Positions 28,098 to 35,848 of a stretch of 64,000 bases of DNA are shown here, piece by piece. Under the pieces are notes generated by a model. It ran no database searches, had not been told where the DNA came from, and saw only the letters and a list, made by a program, of their open reading frames with translations. Position numbers and translations under genes: made by a program. The stretch covers positions 49,485 through 113,484 of the forward strand of contig PBIO01000027.1 of assembly GCA_002720865.1 (NCBI GenBank), given 5' to 3'. Origin of the DNA: Halobacteriovorax sp. Lineage in GTDB: Bacteria > Bdellovibrionota > Bacteriovoracia > Bacteriovoracales > Bacteriovoracaceae. The first letter of the stretch is position 1; every line of letters begins with the position of its first letter.

Positions 28098-29780
28098 GTG
28101 AAAACAATTGCTTGGATCTTCATCATACTTAACATCGTTAGCCTCTACTTCTTTGGTAGAAGCAATACTATGTTAGAGCAAGTTAAGACTTCTATTTCAG
28201 GAGCGAATAGAACTTTTAGTAGTTTAGAAGAAAATGCAAATATTCAAAGAAGCTTGGCACTGACCAGCTTAGGGGTTTCTTTGAATCAACCCAAACTTTT
28301 AGAAAGGGCCATGGAGGTTCCCCATGACAATGAGTTTGGTGATCAACTTCAAGCAATAAAAATTAAAAAGTCAGAAGGGGAAAATATAACAAAGAGAGAT
28401 CTCCTTGAGCTCACTAACTTAGCAGAGCAAAATCATTTAATATCTGAATCTAAAAAAGAAACAGCATGGAAAAAGGCCAATAACAGCTTTAGTGAAGTTA
28501 TCGAAAGTTATAAATTTAACACCGATGCTGTCTTTATTATGCAATTTATTACTTTATTCTTATTTATAGGTTTTCTAATTTACAGGTACTCCCAGGAAAA
28601 GCTTCGGGAAAAGATGGACCGTCAAGAGCATTTACAAAGCAAGCTTTTTGCTTCTCTTTCGGAGGGAGTTTTCCTTTGTGATTCAGACGGAAAAATTTTG
28701 GCATGCAATAGCAGCGGTTCTTATATCGCGGGGAAAGAAGCAAGGGATCTTGCTGGTAGTGAATTTTCCTCACTCTTTAGAGGCCTAGAGCTCAGGACTG
28801 AAGATAATAAACGAATCAGTTGCAAAGAGTATTTTCAGTCTCTTTTTAAACAAGGTCGTAGCCTTTTTAACCTTACTCTCTCTGTAACAAATAAGAGTGG
28901 TCATAAAAACTGGTATAATTTAACAACACAGCCTATCTCTCCTTTTGGAGAAGGAGAAGGCTTTAATATGCTCCTCTCTTTTAATAATATTACTGAAAAA
29001 GTTCTTGTTCATCAGCAGCTAAAACAACAGCAAGTTCAAATGATGGAAGGAAGTCGGCTTCAGACGATTGGAGAAATGGCCGGAGGGATTGCCCACGAAA
29101 TTAATAATCCCCTATCAATAATCATGGCCACCACCGAAAGACTTGATTGGAAAGCTGAACGCAAAGGAACGGTTGAAGGTGATACAATCCGAAAGTCTAC
29201 GAGTAAAGTTTTAAAAACAGTGAGAAGAATATCTGAAATTGTTGCTTCACTTCTAGCAATGTCAAGAGATGAAGAAGTCGATCATAAATATGTTCCCATA
29301 AAAGAGATTATTGATTTAACTATGGATTTAGCGAGTATAGAACTTGCTAAAAATCATGTATCTTTTGACATTGAGACTGACCATCTCAACGAACTCATAC
29401 AATGTTTTCCCACACAAATAGCACAAGTGCTTCTTAATCTAACCAAGAACTCTATAGATGCGATGGAAAATATTGAAAATAAATGGATTAAACTCAAAAT
29501 TAAAGACGACGGTGATAAATTTCGCTTTATAGTCACAGATGCAGGAAAAGGTATCTCCAAACGAGATGCTGAAAAAATTCTTATGCCTTTTTACACCACG
29601 AAAGAGGTGGGTAAAGGTACTGGTCTGGGGCTAAGTATATCTAGAAATATTATTACCAACCACCATGGTGAATTCTTTATCGATCATGAAGAAGAGCACA
29701 CGACTTTTGTTTTTACGATTCCAAAAAAATTCGTAGATGCCAAGATTGACGAAGATCCTGATTTTAGGGCAGCAGCCTAA
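28098..29780 (+). CDS. PAS-containing sensor histidine kinase
   Basis: 560 residues, GTG start with AGAGGA upstream. TM1 is at about 3-20, a periplasmic or membrane-external segment of about 120 residues follows, and TM2 is at about 142-162. A PAS-like domain spans about 175-300. The dimerisation/phosphoacceptor motif is GGIAHEINNPLS with His333. The ATPase boxes NLTKNSIDAM (N), VTDAGKGI (G1) and GTGLGLSI (G2) are intact. It overlaps the convergent surface-protein gene by 17 bases. The double-receiver proteins downstream are likely partners, by proximity only. Confidence 0.92.
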   Translation: MKTIAWIFIILNIVSLYFFGRSNTMLEQVKTSISGANRTFSSLEENANIQRSLALTSLGVSLNQPKLLERAMEVPHDNEFGDQLQAIKIKKSEGENITKRDLLELTNLAEQNHLISESKKETAWKKANNSFSEVIESYKFNTDAVFIMQFITLFLFIGFLIYRYSQEKLREKMDRQEHLQSKLFASLSEGVFLCDSDGKILACNSSGSYIAGKEARDLAGSEFSSLFRGLELRTEDNKRISCKEYFQSLFKQGRSLFNLTLSVTNKSGHKNWYNLTTQPISPFGEGEGFNMLLSFNNITEKVLVHQQLKQQQVQMMEGSRLQTIGEMAGGIAHEINNPLSIIMATTERLDWKAERKGTVEGDTIRKSTSKVLKTVRRISEIVASLLAMSRDEEVDHKYVPIKEIIDLTMDLASIELAKNHVSFDIETDHLNELIQCFPTQIAQVLLNLTKNSIDAMENIENKWIKLKIKDDGDKFRFIVTDAGKGISKRDAEKILMPFYTTKEVGKGTGLGLSISRNIITNHHGEFFIDHEEEHTTFVFTIPKKFVDAKIDEDPDFRAAA

Positions 29781-31098
29781 ACTCCACTGAAACCGATGAC
29801 CACCTAGTATTCGTTGAGAACGTACCCTTTAACTCATGTGAGATGGGTGCTGAGGCATCGTACTCACCGACAACTAAGTGAGTGGGTCGTCCATCACTTA
29901 AATCAAACCCTGTTATATCAACTTTTTCTGTAAAACTAATAGCGTTATGTGTTTTTCCCATACCTCCCCAGCTTGTGGCAGTAATGATGGTCGAGCCGAC
30001 TTCACTTGAGGATAGCTTATAATTATAACTTTCTTCACCGGGACCAGTTAGTGTACAGTCACCCGTTCCATCAAGCCCGAGGCTATTGGCCGTTCTCACT
30101 CCCAACACAAAGCTCGAAGATAAATCCACATTAGAGATAGTTCCTACGACTAAGGAGTTTGAAGGTGAACTAGCACTAAATCCTGCTACTACTTTTGAAG
30201 AGGTTCCAAATTTACCATGGGCATAATAAACCCCTATCGTTCTGCCGTTATTAATAGCACATTGAGTAGCTATATGATTCCATGTGAATCCAAGTCCCTT
30301 TAGACCAATTATTGAATTTGTGGCCGTACGATAAGCAACAATCGCGATATAAAGAACATTATCCAAAGCTGGTACTTCTAAGTCTGTTTCAATCATATTT
30401 GTTTGCGATGATGTTCCAGTAAAAATATTTTGAAGGTCTCCGTTGGGAATTCTTGGAGCGTCTCCCCCACTCGTTATGCCTGAATCTACGACCTCATTCT
30501 CAATCGAAGTTTTTGAAGAGGTGGAATCAGCTCTATCCAAGGGAGTTTTTTCTTTTTTGGCAGCTCCAGCAGCTGCGACACTGCCATTAGAGTTTGCTTT
30601 TACGGGAGCTTCCTCAATAGATATGGGCCTAGGGCCAGAGTTAGGTTTTGATGAATTTGTGAAAATTTTTGGTCCAGACCCGAGGGCCCTTCCCCCAATT
30701 GATCCGGAACTAGCATTTCCCCCAGAAGTGGACTTGGCGATAGGTGGAGCAGATGAAGCAGCAGCAGATGCTATGGCACGAGCTATTTGAGGAAGGCTTG
30801 TTAGCGAATTTTCTAAAACCTCTTCTTCAGCAACTTCCTGGACGGGAGTATCAATTTCTTCAAAGACTTCTTCATCTAAAAAGTAGCTTCCCTCAGTATT
30901 CTTCTTTATGATCGCTTTCATTCTCTTAGGAGCAGACTCTTTAACTTCTGTAACTATTCTTTCTATGGGCTCTAAGCTATTTGCCACTTTTTGTGTCTGA
31001 GAGGTTTGAACTCCTACTTGCAGTGTTAAAGACACAGAGGCATACACGGGAATATTCCCCGCCCCTAGTGACTTTAACCATAGAAGTAACTTACCCAT
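29764..31098 (-). CDS. Low-complexity surface-type protein with C-terminal beta-sandwich-like domain
   Basis: 444 residues. The N-terminus has a weakly hydrophobic stretch (about 3-32) that might be an anchor. An acidic Glu/Val region (about 70-100) and an Ala/Ser/Gly/Pro-rich linker (about 105-220) follow. The C-terminal 200 residues, starting near NVLYIAIVAYRT, resemble adhesin-type beta-sandwich domains in which a hydrophobic strand is followed by ITWNG-like and VYYA segments; this is a weak likeness. Location is probably the cell surface. I cannot name a family. Confidence 0.6.
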   Translation of the reverse strand: MGKLLLWLKSLGAGNIPVYASVSLTLQVGVQTSQTQKVANSLEPIERIVTEVKESAPKRMKAIIKKNTEGSYFLDEEVFEEIDTPVQEVAEEEVLENSLTSLPQIARAIASAAASSAPPIAKSTSGGNASSGSIGGRALGSGPKIFTNSSKPNSGPRPISIEEAPVKANSNGSVAAAGAAKKEKTPLDRADSTSSKTSIENEVVDSGITSGGDAPRIPNGDLQNIFTGTSSQTNMIETDLEVPALDNVLYIAIVAYRTATNSIIGLKGLGFTWNHIATQCAINNGRTIGVYYAHGKFGTSSKVVAGFSASSPSNSLVVGTISNVDLSSSFVLGVRTANSLGLDGTGDCTLTGPGEESYNYKLSSSEVGSTIITATSWGGMGKTHNAISFTEKVDITGFDLSDGRPTHLVVGEYDASAPISHELKGTFSTNTRWSSVSVEFRLLP

Positions 31099-31153
31099 AA
31101 AACCTCGTTAAAGCGTTCATAAACATTTCTATATATTTTAAGTGGGATTCAAT

Positions 31154-31184
31154 TGCCTGAAATTAGTGACCAAATAGTCAGGCA
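31154..31184. promoter_or_regulatory. 7-bp inverted repeat in divergent intergenic region
   Basis: TGCCTGA (31154-31160) and TCAGGCA (31178-31184) are perfect inverted arms around a 17-base spacer. They lie between the surface-protein gene and the first double-receiver gene, so they could be an operator or an RNA hairpin. A TATAAT at 31285-31290 lies closer to the receiver gene, without a convincing -35. Confidence 0.4.
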
Positions 31185-31313
31185 GGTCCTCTATTTTAAA
31201 CCTTTAACATTACGTAAACTACTGAAACCGTGTAAGCTCATAGTTAAATTAGGTTTAGTAAAAGCATCACCAAAAAGTATGCCCTATAATAAGGGCAATT
31301 CTGGAGAATAATA

Positions 31314-32093
31314 TTGGATTTAGATGATATTTCCCCATTGAAAGTACTCTTAGTTGAAGATGAAGCTGATCTTGCGGAGGAACTTATAGCTGAGCTCAAG
31401 GCCCATTGGTTTGAAGTCGAACATGTGTCCTCTGCCTCCTATGCTGTCAAAGCTGCTCAAAATAATAAGTATGATTGCCTTGTAGTCGACTTCACCTTAA
31501 TGGCCGGCGATGGTGGTGAGGTGATTAAAGAAATTCGAAGAAATAGTACAAACCTTAATTTTAGCACTCCTGTAATATTAGCTTCAGGAGATCTAACAAA
31601 AGACACTCTTCTTTCACTAAAAAACTTAGTTAATAAAGTTATCGCTAAACCATATAGTATAGCTGAGCTAACAGAATCAGTTAAAGAACTATGTAAAGAC
31701 CATGGGACTATTGAAGGCTCATCAGTTTTATTTATAGAAGATGAAAAGGGACTGGCAGAAGAAATTAAAGAAGAATTAGAAGATGAAGGTGTTAAGGTTA
31801 CCCATGTCCTTTCCGCAGACGCAGCTTTTTTACACTCTAAGCAACAACAATATAGCTGCATGATTGTGGACATAAACCTGGCCATTGGAACTGGCGACGA
31901 ATTTATCGAAAGAATAAGACTTTCACCTAGCAACCCAAATTGGGAAACTCCAATAGTTGTTGCAAGCTCACAGATTTCAAAGCCTCTTTTAAAGAAAATT
32001 CATAAACATGTACAAGGTGCCGTGGTTAAACCCTACTCAATCAAAGACCTGTTTGAGAAAATCAGACCCTTTATCACTTCTTACAAAGAATAA
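31314..32093 (+). CDS. Double-receiver (REC-REC) response regulator without output domain
   Basis: 259 residues, TTG start with GGAG 7 bases upstream. Two CheY-like receivers stand in tandem: residues about 8-128 (LLVEDEADL, phospho-Asp in CLVVDFTL, IAKPYSI) and about 135-255 (LFIEDEKGL, phospho-Asp in CMIVDINL, VVKPYSI). Nothing follows the second receiver. It is a paralogue of the next gene, with the same VKPYSI/L ending in each domain. Likely a phosphorelay or protein-interaction switch. Confidence 0.9.
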   Translation: MDLDDISPLKVLLVEDEADLAEELIAELKAHWFEVEHVSSASYAVKAAQNNKYDCLVVDFTLMAGDGGEVIKEIRRNSTNLNFSTPVILASGDLTKDTLLSLKNLVNKVIAKPYSIAELTESVKELCKDHGTIEGSSVLFIEDEKGLAEEIKEELEDEGVKVTHVLSADAAFLHSKQQQYSCMIVDINLAIGTGDEFIERIRLSPSNPNWETPIVVASSQISKPLLKKIHKHVQGAVVKPYSIKDLFEKIRPFITSYKE

Positions 32094-32213
32094 ACTGTAA
32101 GTGAACAAAACTCTCAACTTATTCTGCAAGCTATTAGATTTTATGAAACTTTGAAATACTCCCAAATTTTTGGCACTCTAAATTGTTGAATAAAGGGACC
32201 TCTTAACTGTCCA

Positions 32214-32280
32214 TCACCAAATAATGCTTTTATTCTCAATATATCCCAAATAACGGCCATAAAAGACCATTTTTTGGTGA
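32214..32280. promoter_or_regulatory. Long inverted repeat overlapping the -35 of the second double-receiver gene
   Basis: TCACCAAATAATG (32214-32226) and CATTTTTTGGTGA (32268-32280) are inverted with one mismatch in 13. The similarity continues inward through CTTTTAT on the left and ATAAAAGAC on the right. The right arm covers the promoter -35 at 32274-32279. This fits a repressor or activator site, or a DNA cruciform. Confidence 0.6.
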
Positions 32281-32302
32281 ATAGTTAATCACTCCTTATA
32301 AT
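32274..32302 (+). promoter_or_regulatory. Sigma70-type promoter of the second double-receiver gene
   Basis: TTGGTG (32274-32279), a 17-base spacer and a perfect TATAAT (32297-32302). The expected start of transcription is at about 32309, which is also the first ATG of the gene, so the message may be leaderless. Confidence 0.75.
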
Positions 32303-32308
32303 AAGAGA

Positions 32309-33163
32309 ATGCTTGCACGTATGTTGGATAATGAAATTAAAAAGGTCCTCGTAATCGAAGATGAAGATGCTCTCTTTTATGAGATTCGAATTGGCCTTGG
32401 TGATAATAATATAAGCGCTCTTCAATCGAGGAATGTTAGCGATGCTATCTTTAAAACAAAAAATCAAAAATTTGACTGTATCGTTGTAGATTTAAGACTA
32501 GAACGTGGGGAAGGCGATGAGTTTATCGACATTGTAAGATGTGATCCAAAAAACCTTAACCATAAAACCCCTATCATTTTAGCATCGGGGTTTATTACTA
32601 AAGCAGTTCTCGGGAAGGTTAATGATCAAGTTCAAGATATTTTAGCTAAACCTTACTCCCTTAGAGATCTCCATAGCACCATCGAGAAAAATATCCTCAG
32701 AAGTAAGAAGAATCTCGGGCTTGCAGAAATAGAAGAAGATTACCTTCAAGTTGACACAAGAATGGAAGAGTCTGGCAGCACTATTCTCTACATAGAAGAT
32801 GAGCGTGACCTTGCCATCGAAATCATAGATGAATTAGAAAATGCTAATCTAGGTGTCGTACATTTTACGACAGAAAAAGAAGCTCTAAAAGCCACGAAGG
32901 ATGTTAAGTTTAACTGTATTATCGTTGATATAAATCTTGAAGAAGGAAAAGGTGATAGCTTTATTTTAAAAATGAGAAACGACCCTGATAACTTAAACCG
33001 AGAAACCCCCGTCATCATGGCGAGTTCTCATTTAGATATTAACGTCGTCAACAAGCTTGGCGGCGCTATCCAAGGAGGAGTCGTAAAGCCCTACTCCATT
33101 TTAGACTTACTTGATCGCCTTTCTCGCTTCATACCAGAACTAAGAAAAAATGAGGACAATTAG
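32309..33163 (+). CDS. Second double-receiver (REC-REC) protein
   Basis: 284 residues. Receiver 1 (about 10-132) has VIEDEDAL, CIVVDLRLERGEGDEF and LAKPYSL; receiver 2 (about 155-280) has YIEDERDL, CIIVDINLEEGKGDSF and VVKPYSI. Both phospho-acceptor aspartates and switch lysines are present. No output domain. It is a clear paralogue of the gene before it. ATG 32309 coincides with the predicted transcript start; ATG 32321 (M-L-D-N-E) is an alternative. Confidence 0.9.
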   Translation: MLARMLDNEIKKVLVIEDEDALFYEIRIGLGDNNISALQSRNVSDAIFKTKNQKFDCIVVDLRLERGEGDEFIDIVRCDPKNLNHKTPIILASGFITKAVLGKVNDQVQDILAKPYSLRDLHSTIEKNILRSKKNLGLAEIEEDYLQVDTRMEESGSTILYIEDERDLAIEIIDELENANLGVVHFTTEKEALKATKDVKFNCIIVDINLEEGKGDSFILKMRNDPDNLNRETPVIMASSHLDINVVNKLGGAIQGGVVKPYSILDLLDRLSRFIPELRKNEDN

Positions 33164-33301
33164 GCATACTTTTACCTAAAAGGCTTTAAGACTCATTACT
33201 ATAACCAGTACCCCATCCAGCTTATCCATTTTTTTATTGAAATACCGCACCAAAAGTATTCAAAGAATTGCCTAAGTGTTAGAGTAATACTTGGAGGAAT
33301 T

Positions 33302-34213
33302 ATGGAATTTAACTTAAATAGCAGCTTGAACCTACTTAACGAAAGACTTATTAGCTGGTACGAGGCTGCGGTTAAAAATATTCCAAATATCATAGTCGCG
33401 ACACTAGTCCTTCTCATCTTTATTTTGCTCTCAAAGCTCGCTAGAAGAATAACCAGCAGAATTATGCCTAGGGTTTCAAATAGCAAGGCCCTTAATGATT
33501 TGGCTAACACGCTCTCCTACCTTCTCGTTTTTATCTTTGGACTATTTATTTCCTTAGAAATTTTGAACCTGGAAAAAACTGTAACTTCACTTCTTGCCGG
33601 TGCCGGGGTTCTAGGTTTGGCCCTCGGGTTTGCCTTTCAAGAGATTGCTTCAAACTTTGTTTCGGGAATCTTTATAGCCCTTTCAAAGCCATACCAAGTG
33701 GGAGATATAGTTGAAGTGGAAAGCTATTTTGGAGAAGTGACGAGAATTAGCTTGAGGACCACTTCTATCATGACCTTTCAAGGTCTCGAGGTTCTCATTC
33801 CCAACAAAGATATGTTTACAAAAGCATTTATAAATCTTACGACAACTCCAACCAGAAGAATGGATCTTGCCGTGGGAGTTTCATATGGTGATGACTTAGA
33901 TTTAGTTGAAGAAATTACAAAAGAAGCTCTTCGTGAAGTTAAGGAGAAAGTAGCTGATAAAGAGGTAGAAGTCTTTTTTGATGAGTTTGGGTCAAGCTCT
34001 ATTAATTTAAAGGCCAGAGTCTGGGTTAACTACACTGCAAACAGCGCTTTCGTAGAGTCTAAGCATCAAGCAATTAAAGCAATCAAGAAAGCTTATGATA
34101 AAAATAATATTACCATTCCATTCCCAATTAGAACTCTGGATTTCGGAATTAAGGGTGGAAAAGAACTGGCCGATTCTCTTTCAAAACAAACAGAATCTCC
34201 ACTTTCTAACTAA
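33302..34213 (+). CDS. Small-conductance mechanosensitive channel, MscS family
   Basis: 303 residues, the size of E. coli MscS. Three membrane helices are visible (about 28-50, 66-90 and 96-125); the last contains the pore-type LLAGAGVLGLALGFAFQEI. The beta domain motif FVSGIFIALSKPYQVGDIVEV and PNKDMFTKAFINLT follow. It releases osmolytes on hypo-osmotic shock. ATG follows GGAGGAATT closely. It may be followed in the same transcript by the GFA-like gene (8-base gap). Confidence 0.93.
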   Translation: MEFNLNSSLNLLNERLISWYEAAVKNIPNIIVATLVLLIFILLSKLARRITSRIMPRVSNSKALNDLANTLSYLLVFIFGLFISLEILNLEKTVTSLLAGAGVLGLALGFAFQEIASNFVSGIFIALSKPYQVGDIVEVESYFGEVTRISLRTTSIMTFQGLEVLIPNKDMFTKAFINLTTTPTRRMDLAVGVSYGDDLDLVEEITKEALREVKEKVADKEVEVFFDEFGSSSINLKARVWVNYTANSAFVESKHQAIKAIKKAYDKNNITIPFPIRTLDFGIKGGKELADSLSKQTESPLSN

Positions 34214-34221
34214 GGGTGAAT

Positions 34222-34836
34222 ATGCAGCTCAAACTCAAATGTGAATGTGGACAAGTTCAGGGACTTTTAACCATTAAGTCATTCTCTGATGGCAATAACA
34301 TAACTTGTATGTGTGATGACTGTCAGTGCTTTGCCCATTATCTCGGTAAAGAAGACCAGATCTTAAATAAGAACGGAGGAACACCAATCTTCCAAACGAC
34401 CCCTAACAAAATGAAAATCACCCAAGGGAACGAAAAGTTAAACTGTGTTGCCCTATCACCAAAAGGAGCAAAAAGGTGGTTTACAAGCTGCTGCCGTACT
34501 CCAGTCGGTAATACAGTAAGTGCAAAAATGTCCTTCATTGGCCTTATTCATAATTTTATAGACTTTAACTCAATAGAAGAAAGTGAAAGGCTGCAGTTTA
34601 AAAACTTTTCCAATCACTGCATGGGAAACTTTGGGCGAGGTGAATTACCAAAAAACACTTCCCCTAAATTTCCCCTGGGACTCACTCTAAAGATCATGAA
34701 AACGATCCTCCATGGAAAGCTCTTCAAAACCTACCAACCAAACTCACTCTTCAATATTGAAACCGGTGACCCCATTTCTCCCTTACATATAATCCCAAAA
34801 GACGAGATCGCTAAAATTAAGGGAAAATTTTCTTAG
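34222..34836 (+). CDS. GFA-like zinc-binding protein (DUF6151 type)
   Basis: 204 residues from ATG 34222, which has AGGGTGA just upstream; GTG 34216 is an in-frame alternative. The N-terminal C-E-C-G, then MCDDCQCF and later TSCCRTP form Cys pairs like those of glutathione-dependent formaldehyde-activating (GFA) proteins, so a zinc-binding fold is likely. Catalytic function is unknown. The terminator just downstream coincides with the left boundary of the proposed island. Confidence 0.75.
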   Translation: MQLKLKCECGQVQGLLTIKSFSDGNNITCMCDDCQCFAHYLGKEDQILNKNGGTPIFQTTPNKMKITQGNEKLNCVALSPKGAKRWFTSCCRTPVGNTVSAKMSFIGLIHNFIDFNSIEESERLQFKNFSNHCMGNFGRGELPKNTSPKFPLGLTLKIMKTILHGKLFKTYQPNSLFNIETGDPISPLHIIPKDEIAKIKGKFS

Positions 34837-34893
34837 TCAGTGATTAATTTCGTAAAAAAGAATTAGAAAAGTTTGTGAAAATGATTTTGAAAT

Positions 34894-34920
34894 TTAGATA
34901 AAAAAAGGGGCCCCCTGCAA
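34894..34920. repeat. Left copy of the island direct repeat (attL candidate)
   Basis: The 27 bases run TTAGAT, seven A, GGGG, CCCCC, TGCAA. The same string with eight A occurs at 45402-45429 beside the tyrosine recombinase. This copy begins 57 bases after the GFA-like gene stop. Confidence 0.7.
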
Positions 34921-34937
34921 TTACATACAGGCCTCTT
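34901..34937 (-). terminator. Hybrid terminator at the left island junction
   Basis: AAGGGGCC (34905-34912) pairs with GGCCTCTT (34930-34937), with one G-T pair, around a 17-base loop. On the minus strand it is followed by seven T residues, so it can stop leftward cargo transcription. On the plus strand no T-run follows; the T-run lies instead at the right end of the island. The rest of 34837-35168 holds no gene I can support. Confidence 0.65.
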
Positions 34938-35168
34938 AACTAACACTAACTTACGAACAAATTCAAAAACTTACCTCCTTTTTGGTTCATCCTGTTTCAT
35001 CATTTTTCACTATATTTAATGCAAAAAAGCGGTCGTGCGCGGTTGCGGAAAATTAGGATGAAGAAAATTCGGCTAAGAGCTTTTGAAATAAAATATGTCT
35101 ACCTTAAGGCAAAACCTAAATCATCAAGAATAAAAGAAAGAAAGGAATTGTCGGTTAAATATCCCTTT

Positions 35169-35819
35169 TTAGTAATGATTCTGATAATGAATTCTATAGA
35201 GCTCTATATCTGTAGTTATCCCCTTTTCTATCAAGATTTTCAAAACCTCGGTTTTTTTTAAGGTTTTATCTTTGTCAAAAATTTTATTCATTTCTTTCTT
35301 AATTTTCTCAGCCTTTAAAACCCTTTCTTTATTACTCATATATCTCCATGGTGAACTTTTTGCACACTCAACTATAGCTTTTGATAATGACTCATCTAAC
35401 GAACCCGTCGTAGTGTCGAAAATATTACCAATTGTCGAATCGTAAAAATGAGTTCCAATAAACGGATCTCCAATTCCATTTCCTATAAAAGTGATTTTTT
35501 TACCAATAGATTCTATTTTATTATCAGGAACTAATTTTTTATCAGGACAACTTTTAGAATCCATACTTAAAAATATATTTTCTTGCAAGTTCCATTCCTT
35601 AGCTTTTAAGACAGTCACTGGTTTGATGGTTAACTTACAGCCTTTGTCGTCAAACTCAATACTTTTTAAAATGCCAATAAATGCAAAATCCGCAATTTCG
35701 TAGTTTTTACAAACGTCAACATGGAATGTCATAGCTTGAGATTCTGAGAACATTAGAAAAAGTGCAACAAATGAGCATAAAAACTTAGAAAACGATTTAA
35801 ATTCTCTGCACCTACTCAT
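35169..35819 (-). CDS. Hypothetical secreted protein (island cargo)
   Basis: 216 residues. A signal peptide spans about 12-29 (FLCSFVALFLMFSESQA). The mature part has five Cys and an early FIGILKSIEF strand, with a Lys/Glu-rich helix at the C-terminus. The pattern of beta strands around KSCPDKK and FIGNGIGDPF vaguely recalls TIMP/netrin-like secreted domains, but I do not claim this. It follows the PKD lipoprotein gene by 29 bases on the same strand and is probably co-transcribed. Confidence 0.65.
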   Translation of the reverse strand: MSRCREFKSFSKFLCSFVALFLMFSESQAMTFHVDVCKNYEIADFAFIGILKSIEFDDKGCKLTIKPVTVLKAKEWNLQENIFLSMDSKSCPDKKLVPDNKIESIGKKITFIGNGIGDPFIGTHFYDSTIGNIFDTTTGSLDESLSKAIVECAKSSPWRYMSNKERVLKAEKIKKEMNKIFDKDKTLKKTEVLKILIEKGITTDIELYRIHYQNHY

Positions 35820-35848
35820 AATTATTTCCCATTTAAAATTATTGTCTT

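Noticed and set aside
30443..30790. 115-residue frame antisense to the low-complexity surface protein
   Set aside because: A mirror of the Ala/Gly/Pro linker; no start site.
31457..31933. 158-residue frame antisense to the first double-receiver gene
   Set aside because: Ser/Thr-rich shadow of a well-supported coding frame.
33199..33510. 103-residue frame antisense to the MscS gene start
   Set aside because: Hydrophobic only because it mirrors the first membrane helices of MscS.
35019..35261. 80-residue basic open frame at the left of the island
   Set aside because: No ribosome-binding site, no recognisable motif, and it runs into the 3' end of the convergent secreted-protein gene.
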